From: Nocardia sp. alder85J | GTDB taxonomy: Bacteria > Actinomycetota > Actinomycetes > Mycobacteriales > Mycobacteriaceae | Assembly (NCBI RefSeq): GCF_020176955.2 | Contig: NZ_JAIUCZ020000002.1 | Coordinates: 558,001 to 622,000, forward strand | Length of the DNA: 64,000 bases | Direction: 5' to 3' | Part shown: positions 56,128 through 64,000 of the stretch, one piece after another | Layout: every line of letters begins with the position of its first letter | How positions within the stretch are numbered: the first letter of the stretch is position 1 | Translations under genes and position numbers: made by a program | The notes under the pieces: generated by a model | What the model was told of the DNA's origin: nothing | Seen by the model: only the letters and a program-made list of their open reading frames with translations | The model's database searches: none

Positions 56128-57344
56128 AAAAGCCGGTCACGGTATTCGCCGAGCCCGCGTCGTTACGGCGCACGGCCCGCGGCGCGGCGGTGCGCGCGGC
56201 GCTCGTACTGGCGGCCGTTCTGCTGGTCGCCGGGGCTGTGCTGCTCGTGGTGGAGACCCGCACCGGCAATCAGCAGATGGACACGCAGCTGGCACAGGTG
56301 GCGGCCCAGGTCGACGACGCCGACGACCCGCCGCCGGGTATGGCCATCGGCATCGTCCGGGTCGGCCGGGACAGCAGTGTCAGCGACAACGCGCCTGCTC
56401 CCACTGCCACACTGCTGGCCGGCCCGGTCGGCTACTCGTCCGTGCGATCCGGAGGTATCGAGTATCGGGCGCTGGTGGTGGAGCGCGCCGATCGCAGGGT
56501 CGTTGTGCTGGTCGACACCCGGCCCTGGGAACAGCGTCGGCACCACGTGCTGGTGGCCCTGCTGGTGACCGAGCTCGCCGGTCTGGCCGCTGCGGCGGGA
56601 GCCGCGGTGTCGTTGTCCCGGCGTGCGATCCGTCCCATGCTCGAAGCCTTGGCCGTCCAACGCGATTTCGTCGCCGACGCCTCGCACGAATTGCGGGCGC
56701 CGCTGACGGTGTTGCACACGCGCACTCAGCTACTGGCCCGGCGCGCCGCCCGGGAACACCTCGAGCCTGCCTGGCGTGACCAGCTCGACGGGTTGGTCGC
56801 CGACACCCGTGCCCTCGCCGACATCGTCGACGACCTGTTGCTGGCCGCGGCTGCCGAACATCGCATCGATCGGAGGGAGCCGGTCGACCTGACGGTGCTG
56901 TGCCGTGAGGTGGTCGACAGTGTCGCCGCACACGCTGCCACGCTGGGCATCTCGGTCGAGCTCGTGGCCGGCGACTGCTCCGGCGCCGCCATCGCCGACG
57001 GCATCCGGCCCGCGCTACGCCGTGCGGTGCTGGCCCTGATCGACAATGCCCTGCACCACGAAAAGCCAGGCGGCACAATCACTGTCCTCGTGGCTCGCGG
57101 CGGGGGCGAGGTGACGGTGACGGTCCGTGACACCGGCGCCGGGCTGGACCCGGGCGACGCCGCGAGACTGTTCCAGCGGTTCGCCCATGGGGACGGCCAC
57201 AGCACCGGAACCCGGCCGCACGGAATCGGCCTGGCTCTGGTCCGAGCCGTCGTCGAGGCGCATCGGGGGCGGATCACCGTGGACGGTGCGCCCGGCCGCG
57301 GCGCCTGTTTCGTCCTGGCCCTGCCCGCCGCCCGCGACCGGTGA
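56124..57344 (+). CDS. Two-component sensor histidine kinase
   Basis: Membrane kinase of 406 residues. Helix 1 at about 22-45, a periplasmic loop of about 90 residues, helix 2 at about 140-165, then HisKA with ADASHELRAPLTVLH (His near 190) and a HATPase domain with LIDNALHHEKPG, DTGAGLDPGD and GIGLALVRAVVEAH. No HAMP domain is obvious between helix 2 and HisKA beyond a short linker. Cognate partner of the preceding regulator by overlap. Confidence 0.92.
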   Translation: MKKPVTVFAEPASLRRTARGAAVRAALVLAAVLLVAGAVLLVVETRTGNQQMDTQLAQVAAQVDDADDPPPGMAIGIVRVGRDSSVSDNAPAPTATLLAGPVGYSSVRSGGIEYRALVVERADRRVVVLVDTRPWEQRRHHVLVALLVTELAGLAAAAGAAVSLSRRAIRPMLEALAVQRDFVADASHELRAPLTVLHTRTQLLARRAAREHLEPAWRDQLDGLVADTRALADIVDDLLLAAAAEHRIDRREPVDLTVLCREVVDSVAAHAATLGISVELVAGDCSGAAIADGIRPALRRAVLALIDNALHHEKPGGTITVLVARGGGEVTVTVRDTGAGLDPGDAARLFQRFAHGDGHSTGTRPHGIGLALVRAVVEAHRGRITVDGAPGRGACFVLALPAARDR

Positions 57345-57428
57345 CCAGGTCCGAGAATTCTCCAAGAATCGCCGCCTACGCTCCGGGCGACCACTACCGC
57401 ATCACCCGAACGAGGAGCCCCGACCGGC

Positions 57429-57959
57429 ATGGGACCCACCATCATCGACGGACTGCCCGCCCACGTTCTGCTCGTCCATTTCGTGGTCGTGCTGGTACCG
57501 CTGGCCGCCCTCCTGCTGATTCTGGTTGCCTGCTGGCCCGCCGCGCGGGCCCGGCTCGGAGTCCTGGTGCCTCTCACCGCTTTCACCGCACTGGTGACCG
57601 TCCCGCTGACCACCCACTCCGGCGAATGGCTGGCCCAGCGCAGCGGCGACGACCCGCTGATCCGCCGGCATGCGGACCTCGGCGACCAACTACTGATCTG
57701 GTCGGCCGCCACCTTCCTGCTGTCCGCCGTCTGGTGGGCCTTGCACAGCCGACGCGCGGGGCAGTGGTGGCGGCCACGATTCGCCAAGATCGACACACTG
57801 AGCGCGCACCGTGCCGTCTCGATCGTCCTCGCCGCGGTAGCGGTGGCCGTCTCGGTCGGCTCGATGGTCCAGGTCTACCGAATCGGCGACAGCGGGGCAC
57901 GAGCCGCCTGGCACGACCGTGTCGCGGATCAGTCCGCCGCCGACCCTGCCCAGCGCTGA
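57429..57959 (+). CDS. DUF2231-like four-helix membrane protein
   Basis: Protein of 176 residues with four hydrophobic segments (about 12-35, 42-58, 85-105, 125-145). The start IDGLPAHVLLVHFVVVLVPLA, with conserved PxHxxxVHF-type histidines, is typical of DUF2231, as is the THSGEWLAQR segment. Function not known; the histidines could bind haem or metal (inference). ATG at 57429. Confidence 0.82.
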   Translation: MGPTIIDGLPAHVLLVHFVVVLVPLAALLLILVACWPAARARLGVLVPLTAFTALVTVPLTTHSGEWLAQRSGDDPLIRRHADLGDQLLIWSAATFLLSAVWWALHSRRAGQWWRPRFAKIDTLSAHRAVSIVLAAVAVAVSVGSMVQVYRIGDSGARAAWHDRVADQSAADPAQR

Positions 57960-57993
57960 AACCGAACCCCACCGCGAACGTTTGCCGGATGAG

Positions 57994-58695
57994 CTACCGG
58001 GGTGTCGGTGCGGTCGTGTCGTGCCGTATCGCGGATGCCGGCTTCACCGTTCTCGGTGGCACGCTTCGCTCGGCGCGGTTCTTGATGCCTTGCAACATCT
58101 TTCGCTCCATGATCAAGCTGCCCGGCTCCAGCAGGTAGCGGTAGCACACCCGGGTGGCCGGGGACGCGTCCGCAGTGGCGATCCGATTGCGGCTGACCAG
58201 GCGGGTGCCACCGTCGACCGGGTAGAGGCCGAACGACCAGACCCAGTTGTGGTCCTCGGAGCGAAACACCAGGGCGTGCTGCGGTTCGAGAATTTCGACC
58301 CGCATCCGCGGCCCCTCGGCGGCGAGCCCGAATGTCTCGCCGACGGTGAGGCGCTGGTATTCGGGGAGGATCGTATCGGCGCTGTGCATCGGCACGCCGA
58401 GCAACTGGTCGATCCAGTCGTAGCTGTACACGCCGCCCCGGCCGGGCCCGAACTGCACCAGCCACGGCCAGATGGTCTCGGGCCCGGCGCAGATCGAGAT
58501 CGCGCGGGTGGTGACTATTGCGGCCTCCGGCAGTAGTTCGTCACCCGGCATCAGCCGAGCGATTTCCTCGCCGCTCGCACCCCAGGTCAGGACCTTGGCG
58601 CGGGCGAACAGGGGATAGCCGACGGCCAGCCCGCCGAGGAAACTCGCGCCACCGAGCACGGCGGCGGTGATCGTCTTGGTGAGGGAAGAGCTCAT
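57994..58695 (-). CDS. SRPBCC/polyketide-cyclase-like protein with N-terminal anchor
   Basis: Protein of 233 residues: an N-terminal hydrophobic segment (about 8-30) followed by a START/SRPBCC-type lipid-binding fold (SICAGPETIWPWLVQFGPGR, VYSYDWIDQLLG, MRVEILEPQHALVFR, VSRNRI). ATG at 58695 begins at MSSSLTKTI; the longer frame to 59526 is the reverse of the MFS gene. Ligand unknown. Divergent from the MFS carrier. Confidence 0.82.
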   Translation of the reverse strand: MSSSLTKTITAAVLGGASFLGGLAVGYPLFARAKVLTWGASGEEIARLMPGDELLPEAAIVTTRAISICAGPETIWPWLVQFGPGRGGVYSYDWIDQLLGVPMHSADTILPEYQRLTVGETFGLAAEGPRMRVEILEPQHALVFRSEDHNWVWSFGLYPVDGGTRLVSRNRIATADASPATRVCYRYLLEPGSLIMERKMLQGIKNRAERSVPPRTVKPASAIRHDTTAPTPR

Positions 58696-58739
58696 ACCGC
58701 CCAGAGTGCTGTGCGCTGGACCGGGCAGCCAGGGTCGTT

Positions 58740-58754
58740 CGGCCCGAAAAGTCC
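58740..58754. promoter_or_regulatory. Imperfect DosR-like box in the divergent promoter
   Basis: CGGCCCGAAAAGTCC; the reverse complement GGACTTTTCGGGCC resembles the consensus with one inserted T. It lies 45 bp from the SRPBCC start and 41 bp from the MFS start. Confidence 0.35.
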
Positions 58755-58794
58755 GGACGTGTGGCCGATCACCCGCTGCCCTAGAATCACGGCG

Positions 58795-60021
58795 ATGACA
58801 GCCGAGAGCACCAGCCGGTGGCCGGCATGGCTGACGCCGAACCTGCGGGTGCTGTGCGCGGTAAGCTTTCTTGCCGACACCGCGAGCGAGCTGGTGTATC
58901 CGGTCCTGCCGATCTTCCTCACCACTGTGCTCGGCGCCCCCACGGCCGTGGTCGGCGGGGTCGAGGGAGCGGCCGAGGCCACGGCCGCGCTGACGAAGAT
59001 CCTCGTCGGACGTCTCGGGGATCGGCGTCGTAAGCGGCCGCTCATCGCCGTCGGCTACGCATTGGCGGCGCTGGGCAAGATCATCGTGGCTGCCGCGGTG
59101 GCCTGGCCGCTCGTGCTGGCCGGCCGCTGCGTGGACCGCCTCGGCAAAGGTGTCCGCAACGCACCCCGCGATGCACTGCTCATGGTCGGTGCCGACCCCA
59201 CCCGCAGAGGGCGGATCTTCGGTGTTCACCGCGCGGCCGACACCGCTGGTGCGGTTGTCGGCCCGGCGCTCGGGCTGGGCCTCTACGAGCTGCTCGGCCA
59301 CCAGATCCGGCCGCTGCTGATGATCGCTGTCCTGCCGGCGTTCGCGGCCGTTGCTCTCGTTGCCGCCGTTCGCGAGAACCCGGCCACCGCAACAACATTC
59401 ACTGCCGAATCGGCAGCGGCAGATACTCCTGCCCGGTTGCCGGCACGGTTGCGTACCGTGATCGCGGTATTGACGGTGTTCTCGCTGGTGAACTTCCCCG
59501 ACTCCCTGCTGTTGCTGCGCGCTCACCAGCTCGGGCTGTCGGTGGCCGGGGTGATCGCCGGCTACATCGCGTACAACGCCGCATACGCCCTGCTGTCATA
59601 TCCCGCGGGCGCCCTCTCGGACTCGCTACCGCGGCACTTCGTTTTCGCGGGCGGGCTGGTCTGTTTCGCGGTCGGCTATCTCGGTCTGGGCCTGGCGAAT
59701 TCCCCCACCTGGGTCTTCGTCGTCCTCCCGGTCTACGGCGGATTCGCCGCCGCGACGGACGGAGTCGGCAAAGCCTGGATCGCCGACCTCGCCCCCGCCG
59801 CTCGCCAGTCCACCGCACAAGGGATCTATCAGGGTCTGACGGGCGCCGCCGTGCTCGTCGCCGGCCTGTGGGCCGGTCTGTTCTGGCAGACCGACGGCCG
59901 CATGCCGTTGCTGATCTCCGGCGGTGTCGCACTCGCGCTCGCCGCCGTGCTCGCCCTGACCGGTAGTCGCCTGTCGCCGGCGGGTGCGGCGCGCGGTGAC
60001 ATCGCCCCGGCCGGCCGGTAG
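58795..60021 (+). CDS. Major facilitator superfamily transporter
   Basis: Membrane carrier of 408 residues with about 12 helices. The MFS loop-2/3 motif appears as GRLGDRRRKRPL and a second conserved loop as GKGVRNAPRDAL; helix 1 starts FLADTASELVYPVLPIFL. No drug or substrate specificity can be inferred. ATG at 58795 is preferred over 58711, which would lie in the promoter. Confidence 0.9.
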   Translation: MTAESTSRWPAWLTPNLRVLCAVSFLADTASELVYPVLPIFLTTVLGAPTAVVGGVEGAAEATAALTKILVGRLGDRRRKRPLIAVGYALAALGKIIVAAAVAWPLVLAGRCVDRLGKGVRNAPRDALLMVGADPTRRGRIFGVHRAADTAGAVVGPALGLGLYELLGHQIRPLLMIAVLPAFAAVALVAAVRENPATATTFTAESAAADTPARLPARLRTVIAVLTVFSLVNFPDSLLLLRAHQLGLSVAGVIAGYIAYNAAYALLSYPAGALSDSLPRHFVFAGGLVCFAVGYLGLGLANSPTWVFVVLPVYGGFAAATDGVGKAWIADLAPAARQSTAQGIYQGLTGAAVLVAGLWAGLFWQTDGRMPLLISGGVALALAAVLALTGSRLSPAGAARGDIAPAGR

Positions 60022-60160
60022 GCGGCGAAGCCGGATTCAGGGCTTTCGTCCCGGTCGGCTCGGGCCCTCGTGCTCCAGCGTGCGGCGCCGCCAGGGTACG
60101 AAACTCGATCTGTACGCCAGACCGAGAGGTCCGGGTTGACCGAGGCGAGGACGGACCATC

Positions 60161-60817
60161 ATGTCCGAGAACATTCCTGTGTATCCGGTGGCGCTGCGAG
60201 GCGATCTCGATGAACCGCTGTCACGGTGGCTGTGGCTGGTCAAATGGCTGTTGGCGATACCCCATTACATCGTGCTGCTGGCACTGTGGGTCGCTGTCAC
60301 CGTGCTCACGGTGGTGGCCGGATTCGCGATCCTGTTCACCGGACGGTATCCGCGAAAGATCTTCGACTTCAACGTCGGCGTGCTGCGCTGGTCGTGGCGG
60401 GTGCAGTACTACACCTACGCCGCCCTGGGCACCGACAAATACCCGCCTTTCACGCTCGGCACCGCCGACTATCCGGCAGATCTGAACATCGACTACCCCG
60501 AGCGGCTCTCGCGGGGGCTGGTTCTCGTCAAATGGTGGCTGCTGGCGATCCCGCACTATCTGGTGGTTGCGGCACTGGTCGGTGGCGGCGCCACCATCGG
60601 CGGCAACCACGGCAACAACATGGCGATTCCGTTGCTGGGCGTGCTGGTGATCATCGCCGCGGTGGCACTGCTGTTCACCGGCCGCTACCCTGGTCGGCTG
60701 TTCGATTTCGTGATGGGTGTCAACCGGTGGCTGTACCGGGTCATCGCGTACGCCGCGCTGATGCGCGACGAGTACCCGCCGTTCCGCCTCGACCAAGGCC
60801 CCCGCGAGCCGGCCTGA
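60161..60817 (+). CDS. DUF4389 membrane protein
   Basis: Protein of 218 residues with two similar halves: [18 protein letters not shown]...[12 protein letters not shown] and [17 protein letters not shown]...[12 protein letters not shown]. Each half combines one or two transmembrane helices with the conserved TGRYP-x-x-h-FDF motif and a WxYRV/YYTYAAL segment, which is the DUF4389 pattern. Likely an internal duplication. ATG at 60161. A 13-base DosR-like sequence, GGGCTTTCGTCCC, lies at 60040-60052. Function unknown. Confidence 0.88.
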   Translation: MSENIPVYPVALRGDLDEPLSRWLWLVKWLLAIPHYIVLLALWVAVTVLTVVAGFAILFTGRYPRKIFDFNVGVLRWSWRVQYYTYAALGTDKYPPFTLGTADYPADLNIDYPERLSRGLVLVKWWLLAIPHYLVVAALVGGGATIGGNHGNNMAIPLLGVLVIIAAVALLFTGRYPGRLFDFVMGVNRWLYRVIAYAALMRDEYPPFRLDQGPREPA

Positions 60818-60836
60818 ACCCACTCACGATCTCCTG

Positions 60837-60862
60837 CCCCGGCGAGGGTGCCCTCGCCGGGG
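60837..60862 (+). terminator. Strong hairpin after the DUF4389 gene
   Basis: Perfect 12-bp stem CCCCGGCGAGGG/CCCTCGCCGGGG with a two-base centre, 20 bp past the stop codon. No long T-run follows (TCCTTC). The rest of 60863-61151 contains only the box at 61017. Confidence 0.75.
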
Positions 60863-61016
60863 TCCTTCGCGTGCGTCGAACCGATCGCCGCCGGCGACTC
60901 GGAACCGGAAGCGCACGATGCGGGTGGATCGTTTCATGCCGGGCACCATCTGACTGCTGCGATCGGTCATATCGGCGAACCTACTCACATTCCGGCGCCC
61001 GGTGCCGGGACGAACA

Positions 61017-61030
61017 GGGACCAACGGCAC
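61017..61030 (+). promoter_or_regulatory. DosR-like box before the DUF1918 gene
   Basis: GGGACCAACGGCAC, 10 of 14, sharing 13 identical bases (AGGGACCAACGGC) with the element at 40262-40274. It is 122 bp upstream of the DUF1918 start. Confidence 0.4.
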
Positions 61031-61151
61031 CTGTTCCGGCGACCACCGGATCTGTGGCGGTGCCGACCTGCGAGTAACGATGAAGAGCACCCCGCGCGAC
61101 GAGGTTCGCGGCGCGGAGGCCATCTCACAATTCTCACGAGGAGGTCGGGAT

Positions 61152-61409
61152 ATGCGTGCGAAGCCTGGTGACTGGCTGGTGGTCGAAGCTCGCGTCGTCG
61201 ACGGCCCGGCACGCCGCGGACTCATCGAGGAAGTACACGGCATCGACGGCACGCCGCCGTTTCTCGTGCGCTGGTCCGATACCGGCCACCGCGCGCTCAC
61301 CTTTCCGGGACCCGACGCACACGTACTGACCAGTGAGAACCTGGACGCTGCGGAAGCGGAGGTATGGGCACGTTATACGGCCGGGCAGCAGAGTGCGCGG
61401 AGCATGTGA
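61152..61409 (+). CDS. DUF1918 small protein
   Basis: Eighty-five residues: MRAKPGDWLVVE start, RGLIEEVHGIDGTPPFLVRW in the middle and FPGPDAHV, the SH3-like beta-barrel pattern of DUF1918, common in actinobacteria. ATG at 61152 with GGAGG nine bases upstream; the longer frame from 61002 is not supported. Function unknown. Confidence 0.88.
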   Translation: MRAKPGDWLVVEARVVDGPARRGLIEEVHGIDGTPPFLVRWSDTGHRALTFPGPDAHVLTSENLDAAEAEVWARYTAGQQSARSM

Positions 61410-61431
61410 ACGGGCATTGATCGGATTTCGA

Positions 61432-61445
61432 GGACGAAAGCCACC
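61432..61445 (+). promoter_or_regulatory. Weak DosR-like box
   Basis: AGGACGAAAGCCAC, 10 of 14 in reverse complement, 58 bp before the start of the 80-residue protein. Confidence 0.3.
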
Positions 61446-61503
61446 GAAACCGAGGTCTTCGTCATCGGTCGCCGGTATATCGGCGCGAGCGACAGTGGTC
61501 GAC

Positions 61504-61746
61504 ATGAGTACTTCGATACAGACCGGGACTGCGGCGAGCACGATCGAACGGCGGATACTGGGACTCCGCTGCGAGGTCTGGTGGGCCCCCGCGGACGCCG
61601 CCTACATCGCCTGCAGCCCCGAATTTCCCACGATCCTGCACAGCGATCCGTCCTCCGCGCTCGCAGCGATGAACGGCTTGGAAAACGACATCCGTGACGC
61701 GCTGGCAGCCGTTCCCGCGCACGCCTCCCCGGGGGAACTGCGGTGA
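61504..61746 (+). CDS. Small HicB-like-fold protein (hypothetical)
   Basis: Eighty residues. The segment CEVWWAPADAAYIACSPEFP, followed by a short loop and DPSSALAAMNGLENDIRDAL, matches the strand-strand-strand-helix pattern of HicB/DUF1902-type proteins (Y-h-A/h-x-CPEFP then an Ala-rich helix). There is no HicA-like toxin next to it and no DNA-binding tail, so a toxin-antitoxin role is not supported. ATG at 61504 has only a weak ribosome site. Confidence 0.55.
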   Translation: MSTSIQTGTAASTIERRILGLRCEVWWAPADAAYIACSPEFPTILHSDPSSALAAMNGLENDIRDALAAVPAHASPGELR

Positions 61747-61993
61747 CTCCCGCAATGACCATCGTGGTGGTGGTCGTGCCGGCGCCGGTGATCCTGCTGG
61801 CATGTCCGTCCGGATCCTGTTCCAGTACGAGAAGGGCGTGCCGTTCCGGCTGGGCCGTGTGGTCGCGGTGCGAGATCCCGGGCTGAATTCGATCATTCCG
61901 ATCATCGACCGGCTGCCGACAAGAACACCACCATGGTCTTCCCGGCGCTCACCGTGCGCCTCGGTGGCCGGGCATGTGCGCGGGCGGGGCGAC
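61743..61993 (+). pseudogene. Remnant of a slipin (SPFH/stomatin-like) gene
   Basis: Fragments in different frames recall slipins: a hydrophobic start (MTIVVVVVPAPVILLA), after a shift near 61800 the segment VRILFQYEKGVPFRLGRVV, then DPGLNSIIPIIDRL. Directly after comes KNTTMVFPA, like the KNSTTIVFP end of slipins. The whole SPFH core of about 200 residues is missing between them. It is therefore a frameshifted gene with a large internal deletion. Confidence 0.6.
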
Positions 61994-62061
61994 GCTGGAA
62001 GAAGCCATGCCGCCGAGGATGCACGCGGACTACCCCCGACAGCGCGCGACCCCTGGCGTTG

Positions 62062-62655
62062 TCATCGGGAGTTCCACCGCCGGTCGGCGGCCAGCGCCGC
62101 CCATTCCTGGTCCCAGAGCCGGTAACGGTGCCGATCCACCATCCGGTCGACGGCCCACAGCGCAATCGCCACCGCAAGCGCACCAGCGAGATAGGCGGAG
62201 ATCGCGGCCACCACCGCATCGCCGATGTCCTGTGATCGGGTCGGCGGCGGCGCAGTCTCGTCACCGGCGGCCGTCACCCAGATCTCGACCCGATCGCGTG
62301 CATGCGTGGTGGAATTCGCGGGAATCGTTGCCGTGTGGCCTGTTCCGGCATAGTTCCATTCGGCCGGGACCGCGGTTTCCTCGCCCCAGATGACCGATGC
62401 GTCGGCATCGGCTGTCGCGTCGATTCGATGGAGAACCACCCGTTGCCTGTCGCTGTCCTGAGCGAAGTGGCTGTAGCTGGTGGTACCCAGTGCCACCGCG
62501 ACGGGGATCGCGGCCACCAAGGTGCCCAGTAGCGCTGCACGCAGTGCGTATCGCAGGCGGTAGCTCGCGGGCAGGAGCGGGTTACGCCGCCATGGGTACA
62601 TAGTCCACGCGCGGCGTAGCAGCAGTCGGTATCTGTTCGTCATCGCTGGTGTCAT
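62062..62655 (-). CDS. Rv1733c-like two-helix membrane protein
   Basis: Protein of 197 residues with two transmembrane helices (about 35-58 and 150-175) flanking an extracytoplasmic loop of about 90 residues with VPAEWNYAGTGHTATIPA and DRVEIWVTAAGDET. This topology, the RNPLLP motif near the N-terminus and the loop features match Rv1733c, a DosR-regulon antigen of M. tuberculosis, whose family has several members in actinobacteria. ATG at 62655 chosen; 62643 is an alternative. Function unknown. A pair of DosR-like sequences lies 111-148 bp upstream. Confidence 0.82.
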   Translation of the reverse strand: MTPAMTNRYRLLLRRAWTMYPWRRNPLLPASYRLRYALRAALLGTLVAAIPVAVALGTTSYSHFAQDSDRQRVVLHRIDATADADASVIWGEETAVPAEWNYAGTGHTATIPANSTTHARDRVEIWVTAAGDETAPPPTRSQDIGDAVVAAISAYLAGALAVAIALWAVDRMVDRHRYRLWDQEWAALAADRRWNSR

Positions 62656-62765
62656 GGTCGGAATCCCGTTCACGATCGGCCCGGTCGCTACCAGGCAATT
62701 CGGCTCGAATCCAGCATCGCAGCGATGTGGAATCCGTCGGAAGTGCACAATGTCGCAACCGATAT

Positions 62766-62802
62766 GGGCCGACCGGTCCCTGTCGCTCGGGACCTCTGTC
62801 CG
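62766..62802 (-). promoter_or_regulatory. DosR-like box pair before the Rv1733c-like gene
   Basis: Plus-strand GGGACCTCTGTCCG (62789-62802, 10/14 to the mycobacterial consensus) and GGGCCGACCGGTCCC (62766-62780, consensus with one extra base) have centres about 22 bp apart. Confidence 0.4.
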
Positions 62803-62819
62803 GTCGGGCAGGCGAACAG

Positions 62820-63030
62820 GAAGCGCTGGTGACGAGCCCCGCGGCGAGCGTCGTCACCAGGGCGGGCAGCAGTTCCGCCGCCCGTGCCAGGTCGGCGGCG
62901 AGGGCGGTGAGCCTGGCCCGCGCCGGCAGCTGCCCGCATCACCAGCACCGATTCATCCCGCTCACCGAGGAATCCGTGGATATCGCCGACACCGACGTAG
63001 ACGTCGGGCGTGCGGAGCCGGGCCGCTCAT
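62820..63030 (-). pseudogene. Truncated, frameshifted Rv2004c-like kinase gene
   Basis: Overlaps the nitroreductase stop by ATGA (63030) exactly as the intact pair does at 36421-36424. It begins MSGPAPHA (compare MTGTAPHG), then jumps to TPDVYVGVGDIHGFLGERDE and SVLVMR (compare APDVYLGVGQ...ETVLVMR). It changes frame and continues LARAAELLPALVTTLA (compare PARAAELLPALVGTLA), after which similarity ends. So it carries an internal deletion, at least two frameshifts and loss of the remaining ~380 residues, including both catalytic regions. Confidence 0.8.
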
Positions 63031-64000
63031 ACCTGCGGTGCCACGGTCCGCAGGATCGCCGACAGCGGTAGCCGGGGCGTGGGCTCGGGTTCCTCCCGGT
63101 TCTCGGGTACGGAACCGATGCGTACCAGCACCTGCGGCTGCCAATCCCCGCCGAGCAGATCGCGGACGACCGACCGGCTGCGCGGGAATTCGATGAGATG
63201 GGTCAGCGGGCAGGTGGCGTATCCGGCCGCCGTGCACTCCAGCAGCAGGGTCGACAGCGCCTCCCCGCACCGCAATACGTCGTCGGTGCGGTCGGTATCG
63301 GTGGACAGCGCGACCAGCACCGATCGATCGATCTCCCGATCGGGTCGCCGCGGGGTGCCGGAGGTGACCGGCAGGCTCCGCCCCACCGGCACCCGCTCCT
63401 GCTCCTGGGCGCTGGTCAGCGCGGACGCCGGAATTCCGGTCGCGCCGGTGACATGTCCTGTCCACCACTGCAATTCGGCCTGATATCCGGAATCGTGACG
63501 CCGCAGATCGGCGGTGAGCCGGGCGGCCGGGGCCAATTCCCGGCGGCTGTGCTCCGGCAGCACCTCGAACACCGCGTCCGAGGGATCGATGATCGAGCGC
63601 AGCACGGTCTCGGCCCGGTCCCAGTTCGCGGGCGGATCGAACGGCAGCCGGTCGGTGCGGCGGCGCAGGATCGCGTCGGCCCGGTCCCGCTCGGCCTCGG
63701 TGACGATCAGCGCCGGAGCGAAACGGACCGTCGCGAGATGGTCCCGATGGTTCGGGTCCGGCAGCCACGACACACCCGTCCGCCAACCGGCCGCCACCAG
63801 CGCGGCACGCAGGTGCCCCAGGGCAATCCCGCACCCCAGGATCGACTGCCGCCCTGTGCTGTCGGTGTTCGGCAGCGACCGCTCGCGGGCCACGAACAGT
63901 TGCAGGGTGACGCCGTCGAAGATCCACTGCCACGGCTGACTGTTGTGCAGCGAAGGGGCCCGGCCGGCCAGCAGGACCGCTTTCTCGATGACCGTATGGG
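63027..64000 (-). CDS. Acg-family nitroreductase-like protein (copy 3, N-terminus beyond window)
   Basis: About 323 residues visible, open to the right edge, where the frame still reads TVIEKAVLLAGRAPSLHNSQ, so only a few N-terminal residues are missing. Almost the same as copy 2: YQAELQWWTGH, CPLTHLIE, PQVLVRIGSVPE. The stop overlaps the start of the decayed kinase gene, so copies 2 and 3 come from duplication of a two-gene cassette. Confidence 0.9.
   Translation of the reverse strand, partial: HTVIEKAVLLAGRAPSLHNSQPWQWIFDGVTLQLFVARERSLPNTDSTGRQSILGCGIALGHLRAALVAAGWRTGVSWLPDPNHRDHLATVRFAPALIVTEAERDRADAILRRRTDRLPFDPPANWDRAETVLRSIIDPSDAVFEVLPEHSRRELAPAARLTADLRRHDSGYQAELQWWTGHVTGATGIPASALTSAQEQERVPVGRSLPVTSGTPRRPDREIDRSVLVALSTDTDRTDDVLRCGEALSTLLLECTAAGYATCPLTHLIEFPRSRSVVRDLLGGDWQPQVLVRIGSVPENREEPEPTPRLPLSAILRTVAPQV

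Noticed and set aside
61504..61746. HicB-type antitoxin of a toxin-antitoxin pair
   Set aside because: Only the strand pattern fits; there is no HicA-like gene beside it and no DNA-binding tail.

Overview
High-GC actinobacterial DNA with dense, overlapping genes, many GTG starts and four-base ATGA/GTGA overlaps between operon neighbours. The gene content points to a mycolate-type actinomycete such as Nocardia or a Mycobacterium/Rhodococcus relative; I cannot fix the genus from sequence alone. Nearly every recognisable gene has a counterpart among the known DosR (DevR) dormancy genes of mycobacteria: DosR itself, two DosS/DosT-type haem-GAF histidine kinases, universal stress proteins, three Acg-family nitroreductases, an Rv2004c-like kinase, an OtsB1-like three-domain protein, a Rip3-like CBS protease, a long ribosome-hibernation factor, cation P-type ATPases, an Rv1733c-like membrane protein and a group 3b [NiFe]-hydrogenase. 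By eye I find about twenty DosR-box-like 14-mers (consensus here close to GGGACTTTCGGCCC) in front of most transcription units, often as pairs about 22 bp apart. The window therefore reads as one large hypoxia/dormancy island.

Layout. 1-2.9 kb (+): end of a phosphoketolase, a short-chain dehydrogenase and a tandem USP. 2.9-11.4 kb (-): DosS-like kinase, PEP synthase, DosR, Rip3-like protease, a small membrane protein, a nitroreductase, and a GyrI-like/DUF302 fusion. 11.6-14.3 kb (+): second DosS/DosT-like kinase and the hibernation factor. 14.5-22.2 kb (+): a complete nine-gene V/A-type ATPase operon (G/H-like, C, I, K, F, E, A, B, D), which is unexpected in this lineage. 22.2-25.0 kb (+): P2-type cation ATPase. 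25.0-34.9 kb (-): hypF-C-D-E, then the hydrogenase structural operon with a cyclic-nucleotide-binding protein inside it and the maturation protease at its end. 34.9-40.2 kb (-): nitroreductase/Rv2004c-like pair and an MgtA-type ATPase. 40.3-47.8 kb: OtsB1-like protein, APC permease, small winged-helix protein, DUF2254 protein.

48-57.3 kb: KdpD without KdpE or KdpFABC, a small membrane protein, a USP and P-type ATPase operon (-), a SHOCT protein, and an OmpR-type two-component system whose upstream region carries the most symmetric DosR box of the window. 57.4-64 kb: small membrane and stress proteins, a polyketide-cyclase-like protein, an MFS carrier, an Rv1733c-like protein, remnants of a slipin gene and of a second Rv2004c-like gene, and a third nitroreductase cut by the window edge.

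Together the genes suggest a programme for oxygen limitation: redox sensing (DosR with two kinases), disposal or recycling of reductant (hydrogenase, nitroreductases), gluconeogenic and pentose rerouting (PEP synthase, phosphoketolase), ribosome protection, and active control of membrane potential and ions (V/A-ATPase, three P-type pumps, KdpD). No tRNA, rRNA, CRISPR array or insertion sequence was seen.
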